A stretch of DNA of 64,000 nt, taken from the NCBI RefSeq assembly GCF_038446955.1, contig NZ_CP151803.1, positions 3,472,001 through 3,536,000 on the forward strand. Direction: 5' to 3'. The notes beneath the pieces are model-generated. The model ran no database searches. It was not told the DNA's origin and was given only the letters and a program-made list of their open reading frames with translations. Below are positions 1 through 8,973 of the stretch, piece by piece. The stretch is from Pedobacter sp. FW305-3-2-15-E-R2A2. Lineage in GTDB: Bacteria; Bacteroidota; Bacteroidia; Sphingobacteriales; Sphingobacteriaceae. A program made the translations under genes and the position numbers. Positions within the stretch are counted from its first letter, which is position 1; every line of letters begins with the position of its first letter.

Positions 1-267
1 CTCTCTTTTCAATTTACCAAAGAACCTATTGTTATCACTTCAAATCTAATATCCTTGCCCCTGAGTACAGAAATAATAAGCAATCCACCATCAAATTTTG
101 CAGTCAATTTGACTTTTAATGACACTCTTTTTTCTTACAGGGTATTTAAAGATGAGGTAGTTAAGTTTAGACCAAACAGAATTGAAATCTTTAACCCGCA
201 TTTGAAACAATGGGGACATATCTATAAAGTGCCTGATTCGTCCAATATCTTTCTCCGCCTTAAATAA
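1..267 (+). CDS. C-terminal end of an unknown protein (cut by window edge)
   Basis: The reading frame is open from the first base of the window and stops at 265-267, so this is most likely the tail of a longer gene rather than a short protein starting at the TTG at 55. The visible tail ends in IFNPHLKQWGHIYKVP and a basic C-terminus. I do not recognise a family. It lies on the mobile-element side of the tRNA-Lys junction, so it is probably element cargo. Confidence 0.4.
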   Translation, partial: LSFQFTKEPIVITSNLISLPLSTEIISNPPSNFAVNLTFNDTLFSYRVFKDEVVKFRPNRIEIFNPHLKQWGHIYKVPDSSNIFLRLK

Positions 268-528
268 ACCGTTAACGTATATTTGAAGTTTTGAAACAAA
301 ACCAGGTGCCAACTCCACCGTTTAATTGGAGCGGTTTAGGGGAGTCTATTGTGAACGCTGTCAAGTTTATGATGCCTTGAAAGTAGCGCTTCCTAAAAAA
401 AGATAATTATGTTGAAAAAAAGTCTTTTTGATTTATTGGATAGGTACGTCTATTTTTTAAGGTATTAATGTGTTTGAGCGCTTAATTGATCTTTCATTAT
501 TTTATAAATCCAATGGATATTAAATTTC

Positions 529-1260
529 ATGATAATAAAAAGAACCTATCCTTATGAAGAAACCAATATGCCTTTACTTAATGGAGAGATTTGGAGAGAT
601 ATCCCTGACTTCGAAGGAAGCTTTCAGGTTTCAAATTTAGGCAGGGTGAAGTCCCTAGATCGAACTGTTTCACATAGTAGGTGTGGCACTCAGTTTGTAA
701 AAGGCCGTATATTACGCCAGAACGTAAAGAAGCATTACAACCGATTTGTAAATGACTATATGTACATTCTACAGGTTACATTAATGCTAGAAAGCATACG
801 ACATGAATTTAGTGTTAGAAGACTTGTCTATTCAGCTTTTGTAAATGCCCACATTATTAAAAATGATAACCGAATAGTTGTTTCGATAGATAACGATGGA
901 TTAAATTGTAGGTTAAGTAATCTTAGACTGATAACAAAGAGCGAACAATTAAAATTAGTTGTACACCGAAATCGAACTTCAAATTATTTGAAAGAAGCTG
1001 ATCATAAAAATTTCAAACCTACTTTCTCATTATGGAAACCGATCCACAAATGTGATCAAGAGGGAAATATTATCGAGACATATCCTTCTATTTCAAATGC
1101 TGCTAAATTAATTGGAGGATATGAAAAAAGTATTTCTGATGCCGCTAAGAAAGCAAAAATATACAAAGATTGCATATGGATGTTTGCAGACAGAGAAGTC
1201 TTAAATTCCTTAATTCAATCGTATCCTAAAAAAGTTAAAATTAGGATTAGGAAGCCTTGA
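529..1260 (+). CDS. NUMOD4-domain HNH-type homing endonuclease-like protein
   Basis: A NUMOD4 DNA-binding motif is seen at about residues 20-48 (EIWRDIPDFEGSFQVSNLGR then VKSLDR), followed by an HNH-like core with the RLVYSAF and NCRLSNLRLIT elements. A NUMOD1-like segment at about residues 175-215 reads CDQEGNIIETYPSISNAAKL. In this family the core normally reads H-x-D-x-N-x(2)-N with a metal-binding His. Here the segment is VVSIDNDGLNCRLSNL, with Ser where the His is expected, so nuclease activity is doubtful. Two starts are possible, ATG 529 or ATG 568; the second begins directly before the NUMOD4 motif. Such genes are common passengers of phages and integrative elements, which fits the nearby integrase and tRNA. 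Confidence 0.75.
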   Translation: MIIKRTYPYEETNMPLLNGEIWRDIPDFEGSFQVSNLGRVKSLDRTVSHSRCGTQFVKGRILRQNVKKHYNRFVNDYMYILQVTLMLESIRHEFSVRRLVYSAFVNAHIIKNDNRIVVSIDNDGLNCRLSNLRLITKSEQLKLVVHRNRTSNYLKEADHKNFKPTFSLWKPIHKCDQEGNIIETYPSISNAAKLIGGYEKSISDAAKKAKIYKDCIWMFADREVLNSLIQSYPKKVKIRIRKP

Positions 1261-1328
1261 TTGTATGTTATATGGAACTCTTCTTCCTCCTTTTCGTTAA
1301 TTTACGCCAATAACCAACACATGAAAAT

Positions 1329-1595
1329 ATGCCCAACAAATATTTCAAACCACACGAAGCTTTTGACCTCAATCCACATCCATATGATGTAGGGGTATTC
1401 ACCGGACTTAAAAGTGGATACGAGGATAATCTTTTCATAAAAAAACTATTCACACTGCCTGAACTCCAGTCATGCGCTGGACATGGAGATATTGGAAAAA
1501 CCCACAAGTTTCCAAAAATATCTTCGCTCGATCGACAGGTGGCATACGCAAAAGACCTTGCCCGAAATTATCGCCGATCAGCACGAGGTAATTAG
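1329..1595 (+). CDS. Small ORF of unknown function, probably the broken 5' part of the next gene
   Basis: This 88-residue frame begins MPNKYFKPHEAFDLNPHPYD and overlaps the following ORF in another frame by 113 bp. The first ~55 residues look protein-like, while the last ~30 read through the start of the downstream coiled-coil ORF. The likely explanation is one gene shifted out of frame somewhere between 1430 and 1560, but a genuine overlapping pair cannot be excluded. I recognise no family. Confidence 0.3.
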   Translation: MPNKYFKPHEAFDLNPHPYDVGVFTGLKSGYEDNLFIKKLFTLPELQSCAGHGDIGKTHKFPKISSLDRQVAYAKDLARNYRRSARGN

Positions 1596-1965
1596 GAAAC
1601 AACAAACAGAAATTGCAGATTTAAAAGCAGAACTAAAAGAAACCCGTCTATGGGATGGCTGTATTAATATAAGGGATGGGCAGGCTTTGGCTATACTTGA
1701 CCTTTGCATCCAAATGCAGACACTGAAAGCTGCAGACGGCAGCGAATTGTTGATCACCCCTGCACAGAATACCTGGGCTAAAATGATCAGCAAGTATTTC
1801 AGGGAGTATGACCAGGAAAACATAGGCCAGGTAAAAGAAATTAAAATAGATAAATTAAGGCACTATTTGAGGGGCATTGACCCTAAAGACTCTCTAAAAA
1901 GGGAGAATGAGATACCAAAAAAACACAAACTTTACACCATCACGCCAGTAAAAAAACGAAAATAA
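1483..1965 (+). CDS. Unknown protein with coiled coil, possibly a mobile-element regulator
   Basis: The product has 160 residues. Residues ~25-55 (EIIADQHEVIRKQQTEIADL) form a likely coiled coil. The rest is helical and ends in a basic tail. The part from LWDGCINIRDGQALAILDL to KEIKIDKLRHYLRG resembles in layout the C-terminal region of RteC-type regulators of Bacteroidota conjugative elements, but the match is weak and is my inference only. The upstream ORF overlaps it in another frame, so the N-terminus may be missing. It sits on the element side of the integrase/tRNA-Lys junction. Confidence 0.45.
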   Translation: MEILEKPTSFQKYLRSIDRWHTQKTLPEIIADQHEVIRKQQTEIADLKAELKETRLWDGCINIRDGQALAILDLCIQMQTLKAADGSELLITPAQNTWAKMISKYFREYDQENIGQVKEIKIDKLRHYLRGIDPKDSLKRENEIPKKHKLYTITPVKKRK

Positions 1966-1986
1966 CGTTTTTACTGTTTACCAAAA

Positions 1987-2478
1987 TTAGCAAAAGAAAC
2001 AGTTTTGTATCAAATTGATATTGAGTTTTATCCAGAGATAGTCCCAAACGTGTCTTTCAAGTACTTCAAATCTTTTGAGCGTTCCTTTGGCGTAGTCTTT
2101 TCCCACTAATGCTTTCATCTTTGCATTGTGGATTTTAATGGCCTCTAATATGGTGTGTGATTTTTCTGCTTTGCCTAAGTATTTGCATTTAACATTATCG
2201 GCAGTTATTTTGGCTCCATCTACGCTAAGTAGGGTATGCGCTGCATAAACCTCTGCTTTCATGCTTTCCAGATAAGCGTTCAGGGTTTTAATATCTTCTT
2301 TAGTACCAATGACTTTTCCGGCTTTTGCATTCCACCGTTCCGGCTCACAACTCCTGCTGGTTGACATTTCTGCACGAACTCCGTCTACTGTAATTCTTAA
2401 AAAGATAAAGTAAACAGCACCTTTTGTGTAGTTTTTTGGCTTTTTCAAAAAGAAAAGCACACTAAAATTCGTTTTCAT
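1987..2478 (-). pseudogene. Truncated tyrosine recombinase (integrase), N-terminal part only
   Basis: The ATG at 2478 starts MKTNFSVLFFLKKPKNYTKG, the usual arm-binding domain of Bacteroidota conjugative-transposon integrases, followed by a core-binding helical region up to about residue 150. Full-length relatives have about 400 residues with a C-terminal R..H.R..Y catalytic domain. Here similarity to the second copy (59260-59965) stops near 2035 and the frame ends in an unrelated tail (WIKLNINLIQNCFFC). No catalytic residues remain, so it cannot act as a recombinase. It points away from the adjacent tRNA-Lys, the classic arrangement for an element inserted at the tRNA 3' end. Confidence 0.85.
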
Positions 2479-2668
2479 AACGATAACATTAAGGTTAAAC
2501 AAAAATAGCTTTGCAGTTCTATGGACACAAGATATTCAAATTTTGAAGCGGATGAATATCAGTGTGTTAATACAAAATAGGGGAGTTTGAAGAAATAAAG
2601 AACAACGCGCCTAATGACGCACATTTTATATGCGATTTTATGCATATTTTGATATATCCTGTAAAAGT

Positions 2669-2703
2669 AAAAACCCTGCAATCATTTGATTTGCAGGGTT
2701 TTA
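2669..2703. terminator. Hairpin terminator downstream of tRNA-Lys
   Basis: The arms AAACCCTGCAA and TTGCAGGGTTT are separated by a short AT loop and flanked by A/T runs on both sides. It can therefore act in both directions, behind tRNA-Lys on the minus strand. The same hairpin is kept in the second copy at 60156-60188. Confidence 0.7.
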
Positions 2704-2725
2704 GTTTCTTTTGATACTGTTTTTG

Positions 2726-2737
2726 TGATCCCGCTGG
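2726..2737. repeat. Attachment-site core inside tRNA-Lys 3' end
   Basis: TGATCCCGCTGG is the last point of identity with the repeat copy at 60213-60224. It equals the last 12 bases of the tRNA gene, the typical crossover region for tRNA-directed tyrosine integrases. The core assignment is inferred from where the identity stops. Confidence 0.7.
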
Positions 2738-2798
2738 GATTCGAACCCAGGACCACTACATTAAAAGTGTAATGCTCTACCAGCTGAGCTACGGAATC
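2726..2798 (-). tRNA. tRNA-Lys (anticodon UUU)
   Basis: Read on the minus strand, a complete 73-nt cloverleaf is visible. The acceptor stem is GATTCCG/CGGGATC with discriminator A. There is a D arm GCTC..GAGC, an anticodon stem TTACA/TGTAG with loop CTTTTAA giving anticodon TTT, and a T arm CTGGG-TTCGAAT-CCCAG. CCA is not encoded. The 3' end coincides with the junction of an integrated element. Confidence 0.97.
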
Positions 2799-3008
2799 AT
2801 TTATGTTCCCTTGTTTCGGGAGTGCAAAAGTATAATTTTTACTCAAATATTATACTTCCTAATTGCTGTGTATTGAAAATAAAATCAATTTACTTTCTAA
2901 TCTGTTGATATTTAGGGATAAAAAAAACTGCTTTTTTGCTAAAAAGGCAGAATCGATCATCTAATGGAACCTCATATTTCATAAAATATACCTATAATAG
3001 TAACGCAT

Positions 3009-4397
3009 ATGAAATTACTGACTACTGCTACACTATTTATACTCTTCAACTGCGCTGATGCCTACGCACAAACCTGTAACTGCAATCAGGAACTGACCGA
3101 TGTGAAGAACAAGATCGAAAAGAACTATGCTGGCTATCAGGATAAAGTAAACAACAAAACAAGGAAAGCTTATGATCAGCATAACAAACTGGCCCTTCAA
3201 CAGTCAAAATCGATCACAAACCCTGCATACTGTCTGTACTTAATCAACGACTGGCTACGTTTTTTCAAAGACGGTCATATCCAGATTGGCAGAGATAGAA
3301 TCTCTAAAGAAAAGGAAAAAGTCGACCTGCAAAAGCGGATCAGTAATATAGAATCGTTAAAGCTGCCTGAATTAACAGAGATCAGAGGTGCTAATGGGAT
3401 CGTAGGTATTTATGGCGACAAAGATTCCATCTTCAGAATCGCGCTGATCAAAAGTAAAAATACCTTTAGGGAGTATGCAGGAGTAGTCATTTCCTCAAAG
3501 TCCGACAAATGGTTACCAGGGCAGGTCATGTTGGAGCTTAAGTCTGGAAAAGATACCCTTAATGGGATCATGTATGATAAATTTTATATTCCCCTAACGG
3601 TATCACTCCCGGTTACAGAAAATAGTTTAGGCAGTTGGCAAAGGGAAGAAACGGAACGTTTCATTCCGGAAGTGGTGAATGAAGCTGCCGTAGCCGGAAA
3701 ATTGCTTTCTGAAAAGACCCTATACCTCAAAATCAGTAGCTTTAATCAGAATAATGCCAGAAACATAGATTCTTTGTTTAAAGCCAATAAAACAAATCTA
3801 AACAGGATACCCAATCTGATCCTGGATTTAAGAAACAATGGGGGCGGTGCGGATTTTTCCTATAAACCCATTCTCCCTTATCTTTATACAAATACTTTTA
3901 AGACCATTGGGGCGGATGTGCAAGCTACAGATGATAACATAGCAGGTTGGGCTGGAGTAGCGACAACAGATGGACTTCCAGCGGATCAAAAGACATTTAT
4001 CAATGAGGTTATTGACAAAATGAAACGGAATAAGGGAACCTTGGTTTCGTTTGCCGAAGACCAGACTTCTACTTTCGACAGCGTAATCACTTATCCAAAA
4101 AAGATCATTATCCTCATCAATAGGCAATGTGGAAGTACAACTGAAGAATTTCTGCTCCTCGCAAAACAAAGTACTAAAGTAACTTTGATGGGCCAACAAA
4201 CGGCAGGCGTACTCGATTACGCCAATATGAGAGGTGCAGAATTTAGCGGAATCCCCTACATGCTGTATTGGGCTACGTCAAGAAGCAGGAGAATTGATCA
4301 GGGCATGGCGATAGACAATGTGGGGATCAAACCACAGAAAACATTAAAGCTGGAGCAGGACTGGGTTAAAGAGGCACAGTCCGACTTGGAAGATTAA
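3009..4397 (+). CDS. S41 family (C-terminal processing) peptidase, secreted
   Basis: This 462-residue protein has an N-terminal signal peptide ending near AYAQ (residue 21). It carries the S41 hallmarks DGH (residues 88-90), NLILDLRNNGGG (269-280) and the nucleophile block NRQCGSTTEEF with Ser376. The family cleaves peptides in the periplasm or at the cell surface with a catalytic serine. No PDZ domain is obvious, as in the tricorn/retinoid-binding-like branch common in Bacteroidota. It is the first chromosomal gene after tRNA-Lys. A second S41 gene survives only as a C-terminal scrap at 56178-56461. Confidence 0.88.
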   Translation: MKLLTTATLFILFNCADAYAQTCNCNQELTDVKNKIEKNYAGYQDKVNNKTRKAYDQHNKLALQQSKSITNPAYCLYLINDWLRFFKDGHIQIGRDRISKEKEKVDLQKRISNIESLKLPELTEIRGANGIVGIYGDKDSIFRIALIKSKNTFREYAGVVISSKSDKWLPGQVMLELKSGKDTLNGIMYDKFYIPLTVSLPVTENSLGSWQREETERFIPEVVNEAAVAGKLLSEKTLYLKISSFNQNNARNIDSLFKANKTNLNRIPNLILDLRNNGGGADFSYKPILPYLYTNTFKTIGADVQATDDNIAGWAGVATTDGLPADQKTFINEVIDKMKRNKGTLVSFAEDQTSTFDSVITYPKKIIILINRQCGSTTEEFLLLAKQSTKVTLMGQQTAGVLDYANMRGAEFSGIPYMLYWATSRSRRIDQGMAIDNVGIKPQKTLKLEQDWVKEAQSDLED

Positions 4398-4411
4398 AAT
4401 TGTAGTTTTTT

Positions 4412-4835
4412 ATGGAACAAGTTTTAAGTAGCATGAAGTTCGAGTTTTAATCCAAATGTTGAAATATATGGATTTGGAGCCAATGAAAAAGATTTGTTAA
4501 AAGCAATACAGCAATTTAAAGCTGCAAATCCAAAATTTATAGTACCCGAGGAATTCAATTTGGAAGGAGGTAGGGGGAAGGGACCGGATGATCACTGGTT
4601 CACTGTATATTTTTACTACCCCGATACGAGGGAAATAGTCTACGTTTGGACAAGGCCAAAGGGGCTAAGTATGTACACCAGCCTTGCACTGGTTGGCATT
4701 AATCAGGGCAGCGAGTTGGGAAACTGGAAGGACATTAATAGAGATTTTAGCTCCGCGGAAAACTCAGCCCAAATTGACAAATTTGAAACACTGATTTTAA
4801 ACCCAGTAGAGAAAATCGTTGAAGCGCAAAGATGA
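4412..4835 (+). pseudogene. Unknown small protein gene with an apparent +1 frameshift
   Basis: An ATG at 4412 opens MEQVLSSMKFEF and stops at once. The next frame continues smoothly as NPNVEIYGFGANEKDLLKAI and runs to the stop at 4833-4835. Removing one T from the TTTT run at 4445-4448 joins them into a single ~140-residue protein. The downstream frame has no ATG of its own, and a stop lies directly upstream of the shift point. The family is not recognised; DDHWFTVYFYYPDTREIVYV suggests a soluble beta-rich protein. It could be real gene damage, a phase-variable slip or a sequencing error. Confidence 0.5.
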
Positions 4836-7205
4836 TTATTCATATTTAAGAGCATCAACAGGATTTGCCTTAGCCACTTTTACCGATTGCATACTTACAG
4901 TGATTGCCGCAATTAAAATGGAGACCAAGATCGCCAGGACAAATGGCAAAAAGCTGATAGAAATTCGATATTCAAAAGTAGAAAGCCATTTGTTAATGAT
5001 AATATAAGCCAGTGGAAAGGCAATTACGTTTGCGATGGCCACGAGTTTAATAAAATCTTTATTTAACAAGGTTAAAATGTTGCCAGTGCTGGCACCCAGA
5101 ACTTTGCGAATGCTGATTTCCTTTTTCCGCTGCTCTGCCATGAATAGCGCAAGTCCGAGCAAACCCAGACAAGAAATGAAGATGGCAAAGCCGCCGAACC
5201 AGTTTGACAGTGTGCCTAGCAGTTTTTCGTTTTTGAATTTAACTTCAAAAGATTCGTTTACGAATTTTCTATCTACGGGATAATCGGGATTAATTTCCTT
5301 TACAATGGCATCTATCTGGCTTAGAGAAGCGCTGATATTCTGGCCCTCGTTTAAACGAACCAAAACAACACCGCCCTCGTTTTTATTGGATTGATAGAAT
5401 ATCATCGGCCCCACTTTTTTGTAGGGAGATTCTGATACGAAATCTTTCATTACCCCAATAATAGTGCAGCTACAACCTCTAAAACTGATCACGGAGCCGA
5501 TGGGGTTTTTGAGCCCCATTGTTTTGATGGCTGCCTGATTGAATACCACTTTATTTGAATCACCTGGAAATTCCCGTCCAAAAGCTCTACCGGAAATCAT
5601 CTCGGCACCAATGGTTTCTACAAAGTCATAACCTATGCCTCTTTCATTAAACAACACCATTTCATTTGGATTTTTCCCCGGCCAGGAGGTATTAGAATTG
5701 TTGTTTCCTTCCTCATCAATGCCCATGCTGAGCAGAGAAACTCTTTTTATCGCACCGGATTTCAACAATCGTTCATTAAGCAGATCGAGCTTCCCCTTAT
5801 CTTTTAGATTGCCTTGCAGGGTAATCTGAATTAGGTTTCCCTGCTCATATCCGATGGGCTTATTTTTAATGTAGTTTAATTGCTGATAGATAACCGCAGT
5901 GCAGACAATTAAACAGGCGGCAAAAACAAACTGACTCACCACCAAAACTTTTCTTACCGAAATGGCCGAGCCCGTAGTTGAACCAAAGCCTTTGAGTACC
6001 TTAATTGGCTCAAAAGAAGAAAGGTAAAATGCAGGATAGCTGCCTGCAAGTAAGCCTGTAAATATAATTAAGCCAGCCAATACCAGCCAATATCTCCAGT
6101 CCTGATACTGGATAACCAGATTGATATTCAATAGTTCATTGAAATAAGGCAGGCTGATCTCTAAAAGTATAAAAGCGATCACCGTCCCAATGAGAGACAA
6201 CAATATGCTCTCCAATATAAATTGAGAAATCAATGATTTTCTGCTTGATCCAATCGCTTTTCTAACCCCAACTTCCTTAGCTCTCTTCTCAGAACGAGCA
6301 GTAGAGAGGTTCATGAAATTGACACAGGCAATGAGCAGGATACATATAGCCAAAAGGAAAAATATCTTTAGCTGATCGATCTTTCCGCCAACCAGTTTGC
6401 CATTTTCAAACTGGTCATATAAATGCCATTTGGCAAAGGGATGTAAAAATAATACAGGTTTCAGATTTTTTCCATGGCGCTGATACATATCTTTTATGGA
6501 ACCATTAAATTGATCTAAAATGCCGTTGCTTTTAAGCTGTATCAGTGTTAAACAAAAATTGCTGCCCCAACCTTCTTCTGTGGTCCATGGCTCATGTTGC
6601 TCATACAATTTCCAGGGCATCATATACTCAAATCTGATACTGCTATTTTCAGGCAGATCTGCCATCACGGCTTCTACTTTCAGGCCATCATTGTTATCGA
6701 GCTTCACAATTCTACCTATCGGATTTTCAGTTCCGAATAGCTTTTTTGCCAATGTCTGCGTTAGTACCACACTGTTAATGTTGGCTAAGGGATTAGTTGT
6801 ATTCCCACTTAAAAATTCATAATCTAAAATCTTTAGAAATGATGGATCTGCAAAAACAGCTTTGCTTTTGATTTTTTTAGCTCCATAACTAATCAACTGT
6901 TCATTTGGGTAAGTAGACCTGGAAACATCCACCACATCCGGATACTTCTGTTTTAGTTCTGGTGCCAGAACGCCTGGTGTCATGGCCAAACTGACTATTT
7001 TGCCATTTGCATCCAGGCTGTTGTAAGCAACATAAGTCGTATTGTAATTTTTAAATTGTTTGTCATAGCTAAACTCATAGGCCACGTATAAAAGCAAAAG
7101 CATGCAGCTGGCAAGACCAATGGCCAATCCACCGATATTGATCAAAGAGAAGCCTTTATTTTTCCAAAGGTTTCGGAGCGCTATTTTTAAGTTTAATCTG
7201 AACAT
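4836..7205 (-). CDS. MacB/FtsX-type ABC transporter permease, 8-TM-like, no linked ATPase
   Basis: The 789-residue protein has two repeats of a periplasmic MacB_PCD domain plus an FtsX permease block. An N-terminal membrane helix (FSLINIGGLAIGLASCMLLL) comes first. The first FtsX block is at about residues 285-430, with the conserved RSEKRAKEVGVRKAIGS, and the second at about 670-789, with EQRKKEISIRKVLGAS. Stand-alone copies of ~790 residues are a hallmark of Sphingobacteria and presumably borrow a shared ATPase. Exported substrates are unknown. Two 16-bp palindromes at 7324-7360 precede it. Its stop codon abuts the end of the convergent frameshifted gene. Confidence 0.9.
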   Translation of the reverse strand: MFRLNLKIALRNLWKNKGFSLINIGGLAIGLASCMLLLLYVAYEFSYDKQFKNYNTTYVAYNSLDANGKIVSLAMTPGVLAPELKQKYPDVVDVSRSTYPNEQLISYGAKKIKSKAVFADPSFLKILDYEFLSGNTTNPLANINSVVLTQTLAKKLFGTENPIGRIVKLDNNDGLKVEAVMADLPENSSIRFEYMMPWKLYEQHEPWTTEEGWGSNFCLTLIQLKSNGILDQFNGSIKDMYQRHGKNLKPVLFLHPFAKWHLYDQFENGKLVGGKIDQLKIFFLLAICILLIACVNFMNLSTARSEKRAKEVGVRKAIGSSRKSLISQFILESILLSLIGTVIAFILLEISLPYFNELLNINLVIQYQDWRYWLVLAGLIIFTGLLAGSYPAFYLSSFEPIKVLKGFGSTTGSAISVRKVLVVSQFVFAACLIVCTAVIYQQLNYIKNKPIGYEQGNLIQITLQGNLKDKGKLDLLNERLLKSGAIKRVSLLSMGIDEEGNNNSNTSWPGKNPNEMVLFNERGIGYDFVETIGAEMISGRAFGREFPGDSNKVVFNQAAIKTMGLKNPIGSVISFRGCSCTIIGVMKDFVSESPYKKVGPMIFYQSNKNEGGVVLVRLNEGQNISASLSQIDAIVKEINPDYPVDRKFVNESFEVKFKNEKLLGTLSNWFGGFAIFISCLGLLGLALFMAEQRKKEISIRKVLGASTGNILTLLNKDFIKLVAIANVIAFPLAYIIINKWLSTFEYRISISFLPFVLAILVSILIAAITVSMQSVKVAKANPVDALKYE

Positions 7206-7323
7206 CTTTTTAGGTTGAGGGTGGAGCCATTACATTTACCAGACAACCAAGCTTATGCCAAAAGCTAAAGTAGCAATTAAGCTATTGATAACTAACTTAT
7301 TAATAGCTTTTTGGGTTTTACCA

Positions 7324-7360
7324 TGTTCGTTATCGGACATTTTATGTGCGAGAGCGTACA
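7324..7360. promoter_or_regulatory. Two tandem 16-bp palindromes upstream of the ABC permease
   Basis: TGTTCGTTATCGGACA (7324-7339) and TGTGCGAGAGCGTACA (7345-7360) share the pattern TGT-N-CG-N4-CG-N-ACA. They start 21 bp apart, two helical turns. Their position 118-155 bp upstream of the permease start suggests a dimeric repressor or activator operator. The regulator is not identifiable from the window. Confidence 0.55.
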
Positions 7361-7517
7361 GTTGGACGATACCACTTCGATTTCGCCAGATCCGGTTGAT
7401 ACGACCATAATGTTTTTCTTTCTGGATAAAATTAAGGAGATATTGCGGACCGGACTGTTAAAAAATTAAAGGAAAGACTGTAAATTTGAACATCACACAT
7501 TTCCACACGCGCTTAGA

Positions 7518-8357
7518 ATGAACAAAAAATTTATAGTACAATTCACCATACTTATTACTGGCTTAATTTCAATCAATTCATACGCCCAAACACACACCTT
7601 TGATGATAAAACAATCGATAGTGTGGAATTCTCAAGAGCTAAAAAAGCATTAAATGATTTAACGGTTGATAAATTTCAAAAGAAAATCTACCTGAATGGC
7701 AAAAGCAGAATACCTTACAGGATCTTAATGCCTAAAGATATCCAGGCAAAAAAATACCCTTTAGTGATCACCTTTCATAATTCTACAAGAATCGGGAATG
7801 ATAATGAGAATCAATTAGAGCCTTTGGCGAGGATCTGGCTGAGAGAAAACATCTATAGCAATTTTAATTGCTTTGTTATAGCGCCACAGTTTAACGAACG
7901 ATCATCCAACTATCAGCAAGAAAATGATGGCGTTTTAACGGCTACACCATCAGATGATGCCCGAGAAATATTAAAACTGATTGAGGAAATTGAAAGAACA
8001 TACCCGGTAGACAAAAATAAGATCTACCTGGTCGGATACTCGATGGGTGCTTCTACCGCACAAAACATACTCAATATAAACCCTGAAAAGTTTGCAGCGC
8101 TGGTATCAATTGCGGGTGTCCCAGACCTTTCAAATCTCAAAAAGCTTAAGAATAAAAAGATCTGGCTCATTCATGGGAAAAAAGACATTGAAAATCCATA
8201 TATCGGAAGTACAGAGCTGTATGCCAGATTGGGAAATAACAAGAACTTAGTTTTTACAACATTCAACACCCTGGAACATAATAACATCATAATTCCCTAC
8301 CTGTTATCAGATGAAATCCCCAAATGGTTATTTAAAACATCCCGATATTTAAAATAA
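7518..8357 (+). CDS. Secreted alpha/beta hydrolase (esterase or peptidase-like)
   Basis: The 279-residue product has a signal peptide ending near SYAQ (residue 24). The alpha/beta-hydrolase fold is shown by PLVITFHNST (oxyanion strand), the nucleophile elbow GYSMGAST with Ser175, HGKKDIENP supplying the likely acid, and a late LEHNN supplying the likely His. This layout matches the predicted peptidase/PHB-depolymerase-like group (dienelactone hydrolase clan). The substrate cannot be told from sequence. A small membrane protein gene follows after 42 bp and may be cotranscribed. Confidence 0.82.
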   Translation: MNKKFIVQFTILITGLISINSYAQTHTFDDKTIDSVEFSRAKKALNDLTVDKFQKKIYLNGKSRIPYRILMPKDIQAKKYPLVITFHNSTRIGNDNENQLEPLARIWLRENIYSNFNCFVIAPQFNERSSNYQQENDGVLTATPSDDAREILKLIEEIERTYPVDKNKIYLVGYSMGASTAQNILNINPEKFAALVSIAGVPDLSNLKKLKNKKIWLIHGKKDIENPYIGSTELYARLGNNKNLVFTTFNTLEHNNIIIPYLLSDEIPKWLFKTSRYLK

Positions 8358-8399
8358 CCATTGGCATAAACACTTCATTAACTAAACAAACCCAACCAA

Positions 8400-8948
8400 A
8401 TGAAAAAAACATTAACATTAATTTTAATTGCAATAATTACAATCGGTTCAATTTATGCCTTGATTATTTACATTAAAATGGATGGCTTTTCGTTCGCCTG
8501 GATTCTGAATTTCCTATTGATGCTACTTGTCGTTTTTTTTACCGAAGCACTAAAAAGCCCGCTTGCTTCTCCTTATTATAATGCAAAGGGATGGGAGCAG
8601 AGCGGAAAGATCTACGAGCATCTTGGAGTAAACTTTTTCAGAAAACTATTGGTTTGGATTGGTTGGGAAAAAGTCATTAGAAAAACGAGCCCAATAGAAA
8701 AAAACACCGAAGCGTTGACGAATTTATATTACCGCACAAAAAAATCTGAACTCGAACACCTGATTATCCTGGTTATTGTCCTGGGATTTAATGTTTTCGT
8801 GGCATTCAAATTTGGAATAGTCAAATCTTTGTTCTTACTCGTATTAAATGTCTTACTCAACCTTTATCCGATTTTTCTTCAGCGGTACAATCGCCCACGA
8901 ATAGAAAGAGCGCTAAATTTAAGTAAACGGAGGTTATCGCCCAATTAA
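8400..8948 (+). CDS. Small membrane protein, possibly CrtO-like acyltransferase family
   Basis: The 182-residue protein has about four hydrophobic segments (residues ~5-25, 33-50, 120-137 and 140-160). The pattern GWEQSGKIYEHLGVNFFRKL, ELEHLI and LNLYPIFLQRYNRPRI resembles the family around staphylococcal glycosyl-4,4'-diaponeurosporenoate acyltransferase. In that family a conserved ExxH and a QRYNRPR end are typical. I infer membership from these motifs only, and the actual substrate in this organism is unknown. Confidence 0.55.
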   Translation: MKKTLTLILIAIITIGSIYALIIYIKMDGFSFAWILNFLLMLLVVFFTEALKSPLASPYYNAKGWEQSGKIYEHLGVNFFRKLLVWIGWEKVIRKTSPIEKNTEALTNLYYRTKKSELEHLIILVIVLGFNVFVAFKFGIVKSLFLLVLNVLLNLYPIFLQRYNRPRIERALNLSKRRLSPN

Positions 8949-8973
8949 TATTACCGAGCGATAACATAATATA

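Larger units (their letters stand above)
2035..2737. repeat. ~700-bp direct repeat, partner at 59521-60224
   Basis: The N-terminal integrase coding region, its upstream leader, a strong hairpin and the tRNA 3' end are repeated in the same orientation at 59521-60224 with scattered substitutions and single-base indels. The repeat ends exactly after TGATCCCGCTGG inside the tRNA gene. This marks two related but diverged integrated elements that use the same attachment core. Confidence 0.85.

Noticed and set aside
55..267. Complete 70-residue gene starting at TTG 55
   Set aside because: The same frame is open to the window's first base, so a truncated longer gene is more likely.
7323..7469. A 49-codon ORF starting MFVIGHFMCESVQ before the ABC permease
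   Set aside because: It runs straight through the two palindromes and has no recognisable features; treated as chance.
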